Part shown: positions 33,560 through 43,615 of the stretch, piece after piece
Position numbering within the stretch: the stretch's first letter is position 1
How the letters are laid out: each line of letters starts with the position of its first letter
Source of the DNA: Elmis aenea
Taxonomy: Eukaryota; Arthropoda; Insecta; Coleoptera; Elmidae
Reading direction: 5' to 3'
Assembly (NCBI GenBank): GCA_947652605.1
Contig: OX393582.1
Coordinates: 16,950,544-17,014,543 of the forward strand
DNA: 64,000 bases
Notes under the pieces: generated by a model
The model's database searches: none
The model's input: only the letters and a program-made list of their open reading frames with translations
What the model was told of the DNA's origin: nothing
Made by a program: the position numbers and the translations under genes

Positions 33560-34680
33560 AGCCTCGTTCACATGGTGACACTAGTGTCGTGACACTAGAT
33601 TCCTTGTCATCAAATGTCGTATAGTACCGTCGTCTGAACAACCTGATGTCGCGATGCCACGATGTCATGACGCTAGTGCCGTGACACTAGCGATGTCGTG
33701 ACACTGACATCAACTGCTAACTTTTGATAATAAAAATGCGATACTTGACGGTTGTCTACCATACTTTTATATTTTGTCATTGATTTCCAATTTATCATGT
33801 CCTTAATAGAGTTCTAACGATTTTAGAGCATTATCAACAAAATCCTTGTCTATGGGACAAAGCTATTTCCGAATATAGCGACTTCAAAATAATTAGTTGC
33901 TCTACAACAGTGATGTCCAACCGGTAGCTCGCGCGCTCCTGGTAGCCCGTGAGGCTATTTTGAGGCGCCCGCGAGCAGAAGTTGCACTTCATTCTAAAAA
34001 CCTGTAAGTATTAAAGGTTTCTCATCAATAAAAAAGATGACAAAACACAATGACAAAATTTATCAGCCAAAAAAGCACATAATGACCTTCAGTTGCTTAA
34101 AGATGAATTTGATAGACGTTTTCAGGATCTAAAGGAAATCGAACCTCTATTATTATTTTTGGCATTTTAATATAAGCTACACTTAAGCAAAAGCTTACGT
34201 TTGTCGGCAAACCAGAATTTGAAATAATGATTTAAAAATGACATCCAACTAAAAGCTATTGGAAATGATGGTTTTTGGCAAGCAATAGACCCCGTCATAT
34301 ATCAGAATCCTATCAAATGTGCGAAAGAGATTAATTAATTTTTTGCTGTGAAATGACATTTTCGCAGCTAAAGATCATCAAAACAAAAGATAGGAATAGT
34401 CTTACCAATAAAAAAACTTATATTGTAACTGCATTAAATTAAATTTTCTTGGTTCAAATGCCTACTTTTAGAGTTTTTGGCCATGACGGGGAATGGGAGG
34501 ATTCCTACCATTAAGTAGCCCCCTAAACTTTTGCAGTAGTTTAAATAGCTCCCAGCCTCAAAAAGGTTGGACATCACTGCTCTACAACATTCGTTGCTGC
34601 AGTTACAAGTGCGGCCATTTTTAATTTGATCTCAGGACACCGAATGTCAAGCGATGTTGTGGCACCATGTGGACTAGGCT
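33560..34680. mobile_element. Harbinger-type MITE inserted in the tandem repeat
   Basis: Left end AGCCTCGTTCACATGGTGAC (33560) and right end, read inward from 34680, AGCCTAGTCCACATGGTGCC are inverted copies. TTA lies on both sides (33557-33559 and 34681-34683), the preferred Harbinger target. Internal subterminal repeats are CGTGACACTAG words. Without the nested hAT it is about 440 bp and non-coding. Confidence 0.87.
33909..34579 (+). mobile_element. hAT element with 8-bp target duplication, nested in the MITE
   Basis: Ends CAGTGATGTCCAACC and GGTTGGACATCACTG are perfect inverted repeats. CTCTACAA flanks both sides (33901-33908 and 34580-34587), the 8-bp duplication of hAT elements. The 671-bp interior retains scraps of transposase: LQLLKDEFDRRFQDLKEIEP (about 34091-34150) and EMTFSQLKIIKTKDRN (about 34349-34400), from hAT proteins of the ZMYM/SCAND-like group. 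Stops separate them. Confidence 0.92.
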
Positions 34681-34808
34681 TTATCTAGAGCATTTAGTGC
34701 CTATTCAGTGCTTTTTTGGGCTTCATCAATTAAATTTATAACTGATATAGTTTTTATTTTGTAAATGCTATCTGGATTTCAACATAGCTCTGAATGCGCA
34801 ACTATGTA

Positions 34809-36125
34809 CATAGTCTTGCCATAAGTTCTGTCCCTTATTCAAAGACGCCTAATTTATAGAGGAAATAAAACAAATGCAAGGTAATATTATATAATTTATT
34901 CTTTAGTTACCAAACTATATAAAAAATATTAAAACTACTCAAAATGTCCACCTTTTGCCCTCACACACTTCTTCAAACGTTCCGGCCACTCATCTATCGC
35001 AGGACGAATGACTTCAACCGGTATCGAAGCTGCTGCTTTCACCAAATCTGCTTTTAGCGCCTCGATATTTCGATGGACTTTAGAGCAAGCCTTTTCCTCT
35101 AAAATATTCCACAATCGGTAGTCCAAAGGATTGAGGTCTGGACTTCCAGAAGGCCAATCTTCAGCGGCGATAAATTCTGGCAAATTGACTTCTGACCAGC
35201 GTTGTGTCGTCCTGGCTTTGTGTGCCGGTGCTGAATCTTGTTGGAATATCCAGTGCTTTCCTGCAAACAAAGTATCGCTTAAGGGCTTCACCACCTGCTC
35301 CAAAATGTCGCTTTGGTAGTTGACTGCGCTTGTTTTTACTTCCTGTTCACAGAAATGCAATTGTGTGCCGTTCTCGTACGATACTCCCCACCAAACCATC
35401 AAGGAAGCCGGGTGATGCCCCCTTTCCACCTTCGAATTTTTTCGGCGGCTTCCCCAGAGCTGTGAGCATAAATTCTATCGTTTTGCCGATTAAACTTTTC
35501 TTCGACAGTGAAAATTTTTTCATCTGTAAAAATAATTTTTCGATGATTACCTTTCACGTGTCGCTGATGTAATCTCTTTGCTCTTGTGGCTCTTGTTTGA
35601 CGTAAAGTTGCAGTCAACAGCTGACCTATCCTTCTTCGAGAAGCACCAAGTCCAGGGTCTTCCTTAATAATTTGTGACATGGTTCTTGAAGGGATTTTCA
35701 TTTCCCTTGCCATGATTTTTTGCTTTCGGAGCGGATTTCTGCGAATTCTTTCGGCGACAGCTTTGACAACCGCTCTAGTCCTTGTCTCACGTGGCCGACC
35801 GCTTCTTGGTCTGTCATCGACAGAAGACATCTCATTGAATCGATTTATGGTTCAATAAATAAATTTTTTTGTTATTTTCAAAAGTTTCATCAAGTTAAAA
35901 ATCTCACGTGGTGTTTTATTACACTTGTGCAACGCGATTACCGCAATACGGTCCTCTTTGACACCCCACTCCATGTTTACTGTTTGACATATCGAGATAA
36001 AATGTTTTGTTTAAAATAGTTTAGGGCCAACTTCAGTTATGATTTACAAACAAATACAAAAAAGTCAATTGAAAATTATGTAGAGGTCTTTGAAAAGTAG
36101 GGACAGAACTTATGGCAAGACTGTG
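34809..36125 (-). mobile_element. maT-type Tc1/mariner element, nearly complete
   Basis: Terminal inverted repeats of about 27 bp, CATAGTCTTGCCATAAGTTC... on the left (34809) and CACAGTCTTGCCATAAGTTC... read inward from 36125, are flanked by TA (34807-34808, 36126-36127). The 1317-bp length is normal for the group. The only coding sequence is the transposase on the minus strand. Confidence 0.93.
34935..35974 (-). pseudogene. maT (DD37D) transposase, one stop and one frameshift
   Basis: From ATG 35972-35974 the frame reads MEWGVKEDRIAVIALHKCNK (first helix-turn-helix). A TGA at 35852-35854, the product of a likely CGA change, precedes TINRFNE, then SVDDRPRSGRPRETRTRA (GRP linker), MAREMKIPSRTMSQIIKED (second helix-turn-helix) and KIIFTDEKIFTVEEKFN (first Asp). 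A frameshift at about 35425 leads into HHPASLMVWWGVS, WIFQQDSAPAHKA (second Asp) and GSPDLNPLDYRLWN (third Asp). I count 37 residues between the second and third Asp, which is the DD37D signature of maT. It ends at 34935, giving about 347 codons, full length. Two lesions only, so it is the best-preserved DNA-transposase here. Confidence 0.92.
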
Positions 36126-36127
36126 TA

Positions 36128-38095
36128 TACATTTATGTATATTTTATTAATATGCATTTATAGTTAGAACGTGTTTTATTTACTGGATATTGTGATATTT
36201 TAATACACTCTTCATAAAAAAATATTAAAGACAGACTTATTCTGTACTACAATTTATTGAATTTATAATCAGTGTACTAAAAAAAAGTTAAATTTTATAT
36301 TTGTAAGGTCCAAAACTGTTATTACCAATTTTGGATTAATTTTTTGTATACAAGGTTGTACTCGGGGTAAGCAATTTTGAATTACAAAATGTTACAAAAA
36401 GGTCTTTAATTTTGATTTATTGAATTTGCTATCGACGAACGAAAAAAAAACTTACATTTTACGTTTTTAGCGTCATTTAAATAATTATGTTGTATTACAC
36501 GTCCAAGATGAAGTTAAAACTCGAAGTTTTGAAAATATTGAAGATCAACGTGAGCTGTTCTTGTAGCATTTCGTAGCAAAAACGTCGGTAGTTACGTAGT
36601 CAATTAGATCGACGCTAAGCACATGGGAACTTTACGAATTCGGACACGCCGATTTTATTAAAATTTGGTGATGTGATAATTACGCCTGTTTAATTTCCGT
36701 TTAACATAACTTTAGTGACGAATGATTTGCAAATTATCTGAAATGAAATGAGTATAAACAACTTCCAATTTATTTTATTTGCTCCCTAAAACTCCGAAGC
36801 CCCATTTATATGTTTTAAACTTGTTTAAATCAGCGGCTTCCAAGCCATTTTTTTAATTTGGAATCAGCCACTTCCGTATCGACATGGCTCTATAACCATA
36901 ACGTCCCTAGGCAGTCGTTCTCATGCAAATATCGGAGGTCATAAAATCCATGTGTTAAGTGGAGCTTATCTCTGGAAATTCAAGCTACATATGCTGGGAG
37001 CGCTAACTTTTAGATAGGAAAATCTAGAGGACAACAGGGAACTTTTATACACTTAACGATGATAAATTTCGAAAAAAAAACTAGCTTATAGTCGCGATAA
37101 TAGACTCAAACATTTAATTTTTTATTAACAATATTTTAAGTGTATTTATTTGATGGCTATCATTATCAATACTTTGCAAAAATATTAAGTTAATTAAATA
37201 ATCGTAAATAATCATAGAATTAAATATTGGCTTATTGCAAACTTTGTTTCCTGCAAAACTTGGAGTGTAATTTAATTTTTCGAAAACAGCGTGTAAAGCT
37301 ACACTTCATTAAATTGTGTTTATTTGTAACTTGTTGTACATACTTTAATATTGCCTTACAAGATGCCAATATTCTCAGGGAGTAGACGCACAAACAAATT
37401 TTCTACTTAATAAAGTTTACGACAAACTTTCGCAAGGAAAGTTTTACAATAAGCGGATCACATCTACTTTAAACAACAAGTAAACTGTTTAATTACTTAA
37501 TTTGTTGTGAAAATGTAATACACCATGAAAATGTGATATGATTAAATTAAATATTAATGACAGTATTACTGATAGTAGCTACTGACGAAACATACGTCTA
37601 TAAACTCGCAATTTTTTTTTTACGTGTGATTCCTTAAAGATAATTAAATGCCGTAAAATGGGAAAAGTTGACACTAGAGGTGAAGTCGACCAAAAAATTT
37701 AAATTATTCCGTATGTTTCAATTATTTTTATGTTGCTGTGTTGTTGCCAAACATCTTTTATACAATATTCCGCATGAAAATTTTATTTCCCTCATTTTAT
37801 AGTTCAGCAACACATTATTAAAGTAACCCTCTGGATATTATTACAAAAAAGTCTTTACATAAAAGTACAAAATAAAAAATATCTGTAAGTGACAACATAA
37901 TTTAAGGAACCTAATTATTAGAGACCAAAAACCCAATTACAAATTAAAGATATTTTATCCCCTTTCTTGTTTGTTTGTCTGGATCAAGTTAACCAACAAG
38001 TTTAAAGTTGCAAATTGAATAGCATAAGAAATATACCGAGTGTAACTAAACTCAGGCTCATCCCCTTTAGTTTTGATTTAAGACAAATGACATTT
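36128..38095. other. AT-rich non-coding stretch
   Basis: No coding motif, repeat or RNA recognised. Confidence 0.55.
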
Positions 38096-38099
38096 TAGG

Positions 38100-38790
38100 C
38101 AAATGAAAACGTCAATGTGGTATTTAAATGACATTTGTTGATTAAGATTTTTTTGTTTTCCACGGCACGCTTAAAAATGTTTGTAAAACCTAACCTATTT
38201 CAGTTAAACTTTTATTTTTTATTTCTTATTAGTTTAGCACTAAAATTAACTTATGACATCATTGAATTCAGAAAAAAAAGTCTACCAGATTTAGTAAAAA
38301 AAAAAAAATGGTGCCATTTGGAAAAAAGATTGACTATCGTTCGACATTTAAGTTGAACTCGAAAAAAATTGAAATCCAATTCAGTTTATAGTATTTGAGG
38401 AGCCATTTCATTTAGTTTTTTATTCACCAAAATCGGACCACAAACAACGGAGTTACAGCTTGCTGCGTTTTTTGTGTGACACCCTGTATATAGCCAAAAA
38501 GCCGTTAAAATCGTATTATGTGATCGTAGAAAAAGTAAGCTACATAACACGAGTTGTAAAGCAGTTACGCACTCGTGGAAATACGCACTCGTGTGTAATA
38601 TGCTTCTTGCAACTCTTGGTATGTAATATACTATTGTTACTTTAACACACTTTCAAGGTTGCAAATCGTTTTTTTTTGACAAAGTCAATTTTTTTAAATG
38701 GAACTATAATAGCTCACGCAATTATTTAAAGAGAGTCGTTTTTGTTTGACGACTTAAACAATACCAATACTAAAATTAATTGTTAAGTAT
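38100..38790 (+). repeat. Dispersed repeat, copy 2, split by an insertion
   Basis: 38100-38340 and 38650-38790 match, in inverted orientation, the sequence at 741-1130. The 38341-38650 insert ends part way with TGTGTGACACCCTGTATATA (tip at 38480-38490), the TACAGGGTG tip read outward, so it may include one half of a fold-back element. Confidence 0.65.
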
Positions 38791-39285
38791 AAATTGCAAA
38801 TGTTTTATTATGTTTAACTCTATTTATTAAAATTGTTATGGTATGATAACACATAAGTGATTAGTAGCACCTTATTTGGTCGTAAGTGATTGAGTTGCAA
38901 CAATGATAATTTCGAATGCTTTAATTAAAGTAGAGATGAGTACCCATAATATAGCATATTAGTATTAATAAATCGTTTTAAGTAAAAAATTTAATTTGAC
39001 CAACTCCAACCGATTTAACGCTAAATAATTGTTTAAACAATTGACATCTAGACATACAAAATTCAAACTTTTTGAACAGTATTGGTGTAATAAAATACGT
39101 TGTTGATCATTTAAAACATACTTTTGTTTTGTATAATGTATAAGCAGAAATGTAAAAAATCTGTTAAAAAACAGATAAGATTTAAGCAAAATAAAACCCT
39201 AGCTTAGTAATCTACGTCTTGTAACAATAAATTCGAATACTTAAAATCACGTTTATACGCACATTAATAGGTTGGATCTTGTAGA
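38791..39285. other. AT-rich non-coding stretch
   Basis: Nothing recognised. Confidence 0.55.
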
Positions 39286-39289
39286 TACA

Positions 39290-39740
39290 TATTTTTCTTC
39301 TTCTCGACATCTTATTGATGCTTAAATTTTATGCAGTTGTTTCGCAGCATTTGTTTGTGATTACTTCTATTGCTGGCCGATTCTAGTCTTGAGGTGAACT
39401 TAGTAATAAGAAAACAGGCTTTCACTAATTCCCAAATAATAAAATCTAGAGGTGTAAGATCTGTGCCTTATTAGGGCCAAACTGTTAAAATCCACCGTAC
39501 GACGAATCCACTGCTTAAAACATACTGAACATAGATCCTGGAATGAGGTGGTGCACCATCTTGTTCGAAAGAAAGTTTGTATGTAAATCCCACAAGCGGC
39601 TAATTTTTAAATTCATTGTAAATTCACGCTAACTCATCTGTAACATAAAAAGAATGGGTGACTATATTCTATCGACAAGTCGCAGTTAAAACGGTTTCAG
39701 AGATTGTATTCTGGTTTTCACTTTGCCTCTAGACACTGAC
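39290..39740 (-). pseudogene. Tc1/mariner superfamily transposase fragment
   Basis: The minus strand reads NLKISRLWDLHT, LSFEQDGAPPHS (second catalytic Asp, complement of about 39540-39575), SSGFVVRW, and GTDLTPLDFIIWELVKACFL (third Asp, complement of 39411-39467). This is the C-terminal part of an IS630-Tc1-mariner transposase of the same general type as at 61290-62380. Frameshifts and stops present; no ends visible. Confidence 0.75.
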
Positions 39741-40515
39741 AAAACGCAGGTGATGTATGCATTGTTCATGCACAAAGCATTATACAAATTTTGTAATATT
39801 GTTAACGGATAATATAGCGGAATATGCGAACTAACTTCAAGAGATTTGGTTTAGCGTACAAGGTGAAGTTTACTTCAAGGATACATATATTAAGGATAAT
39901 TTTGCAACGAGTAATTATCCTAATAATAGGGCAATTATGCAAAACACCAAGGTTAAAGTGGATTCATCATTTCTACATCAATATGTACAAGAAATAGGCG
40001 GAATACAGAACGCAGATTAAACAAGTGCGCCATCAGGCTAAGCCTCTAGTAAAATTAATTAATTAATTACTGGTTACGCAATTTGTACATAAATAAACAA
40101 AAATTTGCAGTGCTATTAGTAAAACTAAAAACAGGAGCGAACGTTAAACAGAACTATGCAAATGAACTATTCTCGACAATCGAAATGATGCTTATTTGAA
40201 AATTCGCAAAAAATATCCGCAAAACATTATTACACTTACAGCGTCGTTGCCTAGTAAAGCGCTCTCGAGTTCTGGAGAAGCGATATTACCGGCCAATTTA
40301 GCACTTTCCAAGGTAAATGCAGAGAGCAATTCAACCAAATTCCTAACCGTAAATGAAATTGTGTTCTATTAACTTAATGGGAAATCGAAACAACAAAATA
40401 TGTAGCGGTAGAATAGAAAACTCTTTTCACGAACTATTTCAGTTGTTAAACTAAAGTAAAGTTTACTAATTTATCCCATGTTTCTCCAAAATTACAAAAG
40501 CGAATTTAAAAAAAA
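39741..40515. other. Non-coding stretch, nothing recognised
   Basis: No known motif in six frames by eye. Confidence 0.55.
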
Positions 40516-40517
40516 TT

Positions 40518-41772
40518 ATATACAGGGTGTCCCAGCCAAGACGAATTATTCGATAGCTCTGTTATTAGTGATAATATTAAAAAAAGTTAAATATAAAAGT
40601 TGTTTGTAATCATTTACTACATAACCTAAAATTATTTTCAACTATACACAGTGTTTTGTTTTTGCGCTATAATACCAAACATAGTTTTTTTATATGGAAC
40701 ACCCTGTATATTTTGTAATTTTTGGATGTGAAATTAAATTCTCTTTCAAAAATATTATAGGTTGTATATGTCTAAAATTAACCGTTTTTGAGTTATTAAC
40801 GTTTTTTTGAAAATTTTGACAGATTTATATATATTTATAAAAATATTTATATTTATTAATATAACAACACCAGAGCAAATTACTCTGGTAATTTATTAGA
40901 CAATAATGTCATAGTAATTGTTGACTAGTTACATTTTTAATATAATATACAGGGTGTTCGTTTTACTCGGTCCATTTCGCTAAACTTTAAACGAATGTAA
41001 GTCATTTTTTTTTAATGGAACCCCCTATATATTTTTACATTTTCTTGTAGAAAATTTAATTATCTTCCAAAGTTATTAAGCATGTTTTATGTCTAAATAT
41101 AATATTTTTGAAGTTATTTCGTTTCCTATGTTTATTTGCGAGTATTTTACCTAAAATATCGGTAGTAGCCTTTGAAAATTGAAAACAATTTGTATGAACT
41201 GTCAACCAAAACACTTAATCGGCACAATTTTCACTATTATGCCATTAAAAATCCATATTTTTTAAGAGTTGTAGATACACAGCATAAATGGCAGCAAATA
41301 ACATCAGAACTTACATGCGTTTAAAGTTTAGCGAGATGGACCGAGTAAAACGAACACCTTGTATATTTTTTTAAAAATGTAACTAGTCAACAATCACTAT
41401 GACACTATTGTCTAATAAATTACCAGAGTAAATTGCTCTGGTGTTGTTATGTTAATAAATATAAATATTTTTATAAATATATATAAATCTGTCAAAATTT
41501 TCAAAAAAACGTTAATAACTCAAAAACGGTTTATTTTAGACATAAACAACCTATATTTTTGAAAGAGAATTTAATTTTACATCCAAAAATTACATATAAA
41601 AAAAACTATGTTTGGTATCAGAGCGCAAAAACAAAACACTATGTATAGTTGAAAATAATTATAGGTTATGTAGTAAATGATTACAAACAACTTTTATATT
41701 TAACTTTTTTTAATATTATCACTAATAACAGAGCTATCGAATAATTCGTCTTGGCTGGGACACCCTGTATAT
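40518..41772. mobile_element. Fold-back element 3 (1255 bp, nested double tips)
   Basis: Outer arms 40518-40944 and 41367-41772 are reverse complements from ATATACAGGGTGTCCCAGCC inward to ATTACCAGAGTAAATTGCTC-type sequence. Inside lies a second inverted pair, 40945 (ATATACAGGGTGTTCG) to 41366 (CGAACACCTTGTATAT), so one palindrome sits at the centre of another. The left outer arm contains an extra ACACCCTGTATA at 40700-40710 that is missing from the right arm. TA flanks the TACAGGG tip on both sides. No coding sequence. Confidence 0.9.
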
Positions 41773-42582
41773 TATGTTAAGGTATCAATTGGCCATTAAA
41801 GTAAGTTGCGGTTTTTTTTTTAATTTAAAAAAAAAAACGGTTTATTATGATCCAATGTTATTTCGAAAATAATGTCGTTACTAAGGTAACTAACTTTACG
41901 TGCATGTTTTCACTGTTTTATAGGTGCTAAAAATTTCTACGTAAAGTTTATCAAAGATGATGATAAAAAGGTAAGATTATTTACCACGTGATTTTGTGCA
42001 AAAATTGTATTAGTGCCATTTAAAAACAAAAGTTAAGTCTTTTTAAATGCAACAAAATTTCGACTATATTTCATTGTCGTTCAACCTGATGAAATCATAA
42101 AAGCCTTCTTATGTAGCCAAAACAATAAAATGAATAAAGTAAAGAAAAAATGCTCCCAAATCAAACAAAATAAATATTAAAATTTATGTAAAAAGACAAC
42201 ATATACTAGTTCAGACAATAAATTTTTATGAAGATGAAAAACAGGTTTCCAAAACCTAACTAAAACTAATGTACCTAATAACAGCAACTCTGTTAGCTTT
42301 AGGCCCAAAATTTGCAATAGAACCAAATTACATTTCCTATAATTCCACTTATATGTGATTTAGAATATGTATTTCATACAATTCAAAACATTGCCAATGA
42401 CCAAAATAGTACTGATAGCCTCAGAATCAATACTACTAACATCATCACAACTTTAAGAAAACTTTTAACGTGTTTGTATTGCTAACATCTGTAGCAGTTT
42501 TGTCATAAGTTTTAAATGTTTATGTTAAGTGTTTTTGTAGTGCAATGTTAAACATATCATAATGCCATTAGAAATACCCAAT
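41773..42582. other. Spacer between fold-back elements
   Basis: AT-rich, no motif recognised. Confidence 0.6.
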
Positions 42583-43215
42583 TATACAGGGTGTGTAAAA
42601 ATTGGCGGAAGGGCTACACGGGGCGATGTTCTTCGTAAAATTCTAAGTCGAAAATCTTAATACGAAAATGTTGTACCATGCTTGCTGTGCCTGCAAGAGG
42701 TCCTCAAAGTTTTGACATTTAGTCCTTTAATAAGCGTTATTATTTAATACTTGCAAATGAAAAAGCTGCAATTTGGAATAAAAATAGATTTCGAATAGTA
42801 TTTTTTCCTAGATATTGTGTTCTTCCTTTCAAAAATTGGTGTTGAAAATATGTAAATCACTGATTTTAATGACAGTAATACATATGGCAACATTTTCATT
42901 AACTGTCATCTCTGTTTTTCTCGTAATTATTTCTAGTTTGTGTTTTACGATACCCAACAGTTTGCAGCTATGTTTACGAACTAAGGCTTTCAGTACGAAA
43001 AAAAATTGTAAATACCTAAGTAAAAATTGCTGATAAAAAAAATGTCCAAACGCAAATCAATGTATGCAGTGTTGCCAATTTTTTTTTTCTTTTAATGGTT
43101 CCTGAGGCCATAGGAAGCATGGTACAACATTTTCATATTAAGATTTTCGACTTAGAATTTTACGAAGAACATCGCCCCGTGTAGCCCTTCCGCCAATTTT
43201 TACACACCCTGTATA
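42583..43215. mobile_element. Fold-back element 4 (633 bp)
   Basis: Arms of about 125-135 bp (42583-42712 and about 43090-43215) are reverse complements: TATACAGGGTGTGTAAAAAT at the tip, GGCGGAAGGGCTACACGGGG, then TTCGTAAAATTCTAAGTCGA and TGTTGTACCATGCTT. The ~375-bp centre is unique and non-coding. The flanks are TA on each side of TACAGGG. Confidence 0.88.
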
Positions 43216-43411
43216 TATTGTTTTAAGAAGAAAAAAGAACTTTTTGACAACACGTGTTGCATCAATTTTTAGCCATGTGGTTTACATTTTTGTATCGTCC
43301 TTGTTCGAATAATTATCAAAATTTATTGCTTCATTCTACCAACATCGTTGTAAGTATTCAATGTTAATAATTAAAAGAAGTTTTATTGTAATTAATTGTA
43401 AAATAATAATT

Positions 43412-43462
43412 TTGTAGCCCTGAAGAAGTCGAGCAATACTAACTCGACGAAACATGTCGGAA
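43412..43462 (+). ncRNA. Solitary hammerhead-ribozyme-like core
   Basis: CTGAAGA at 43420-43426, a perfect 6-bp helix GTCGAG/CTCGAC (43428-43433 and 43443-43448) with a 9-base loop, then GAAA at 43449-43452 followed by CATGTCGG. This is the CUGANGA-helix-GAAA core. GTC after a short stem III is present at 43456-43458, as in the small ribozymes of Penelope-like and related retroelements. Stem I is short at best (CC with GG). No retroelement coding sequence lies next to it, so it would be a relic terminus. Confidence 0.55.
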
Positions 43463-43615
43463 CAGTAGTTAGTGCAAATCGAATCAATTAAAACCTGTTT
43501 TAACCAGCAAAAAAAAAACTCTGTTTTTGATAATACTACATTTAATTGTCGTTTTATTCAGATATTTTCGCACTTTAACATAAGTTAAGACATATTTGAG
43601 CTGATCTAAGTACGC

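Larger units (their letters stand above)
32900..34750 (+). repeat. Tandem repeat, ~145-bp unit, interrupted by nested transposons
   Basis: The landmark ACTTTATAACTGCAGTAA recurs at about 33034, 33172, 33320, 33465 and, after a 1.1-kb insertion, 34734 (spacings 138, 148, 145). Each unit also has TTAGTGCTTTTTTGTGCTTC, a GATATTTCAAAAAT block, CACGCTGGCTCCACGAC and TGTCTAATTGTATT, with 10-25% drift between units by eye. Non-coding. The insertion is a Harbinger MITE at 33560-34680. Confidence 0.8.

Noticed and set aside
32900..33560. Regular repeats considered as a CRISPR array
   Set aside because: Units are about 145 bp and tandem, drift along their whole length, and there are no unique spacers; the DNA is clearly eukaryotic.
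38460..38645. 61-codon frame by the CACCCTGTATA tip
   Set aside because: No motif, and it crosses an insertion boundary of the dispersed repeat.
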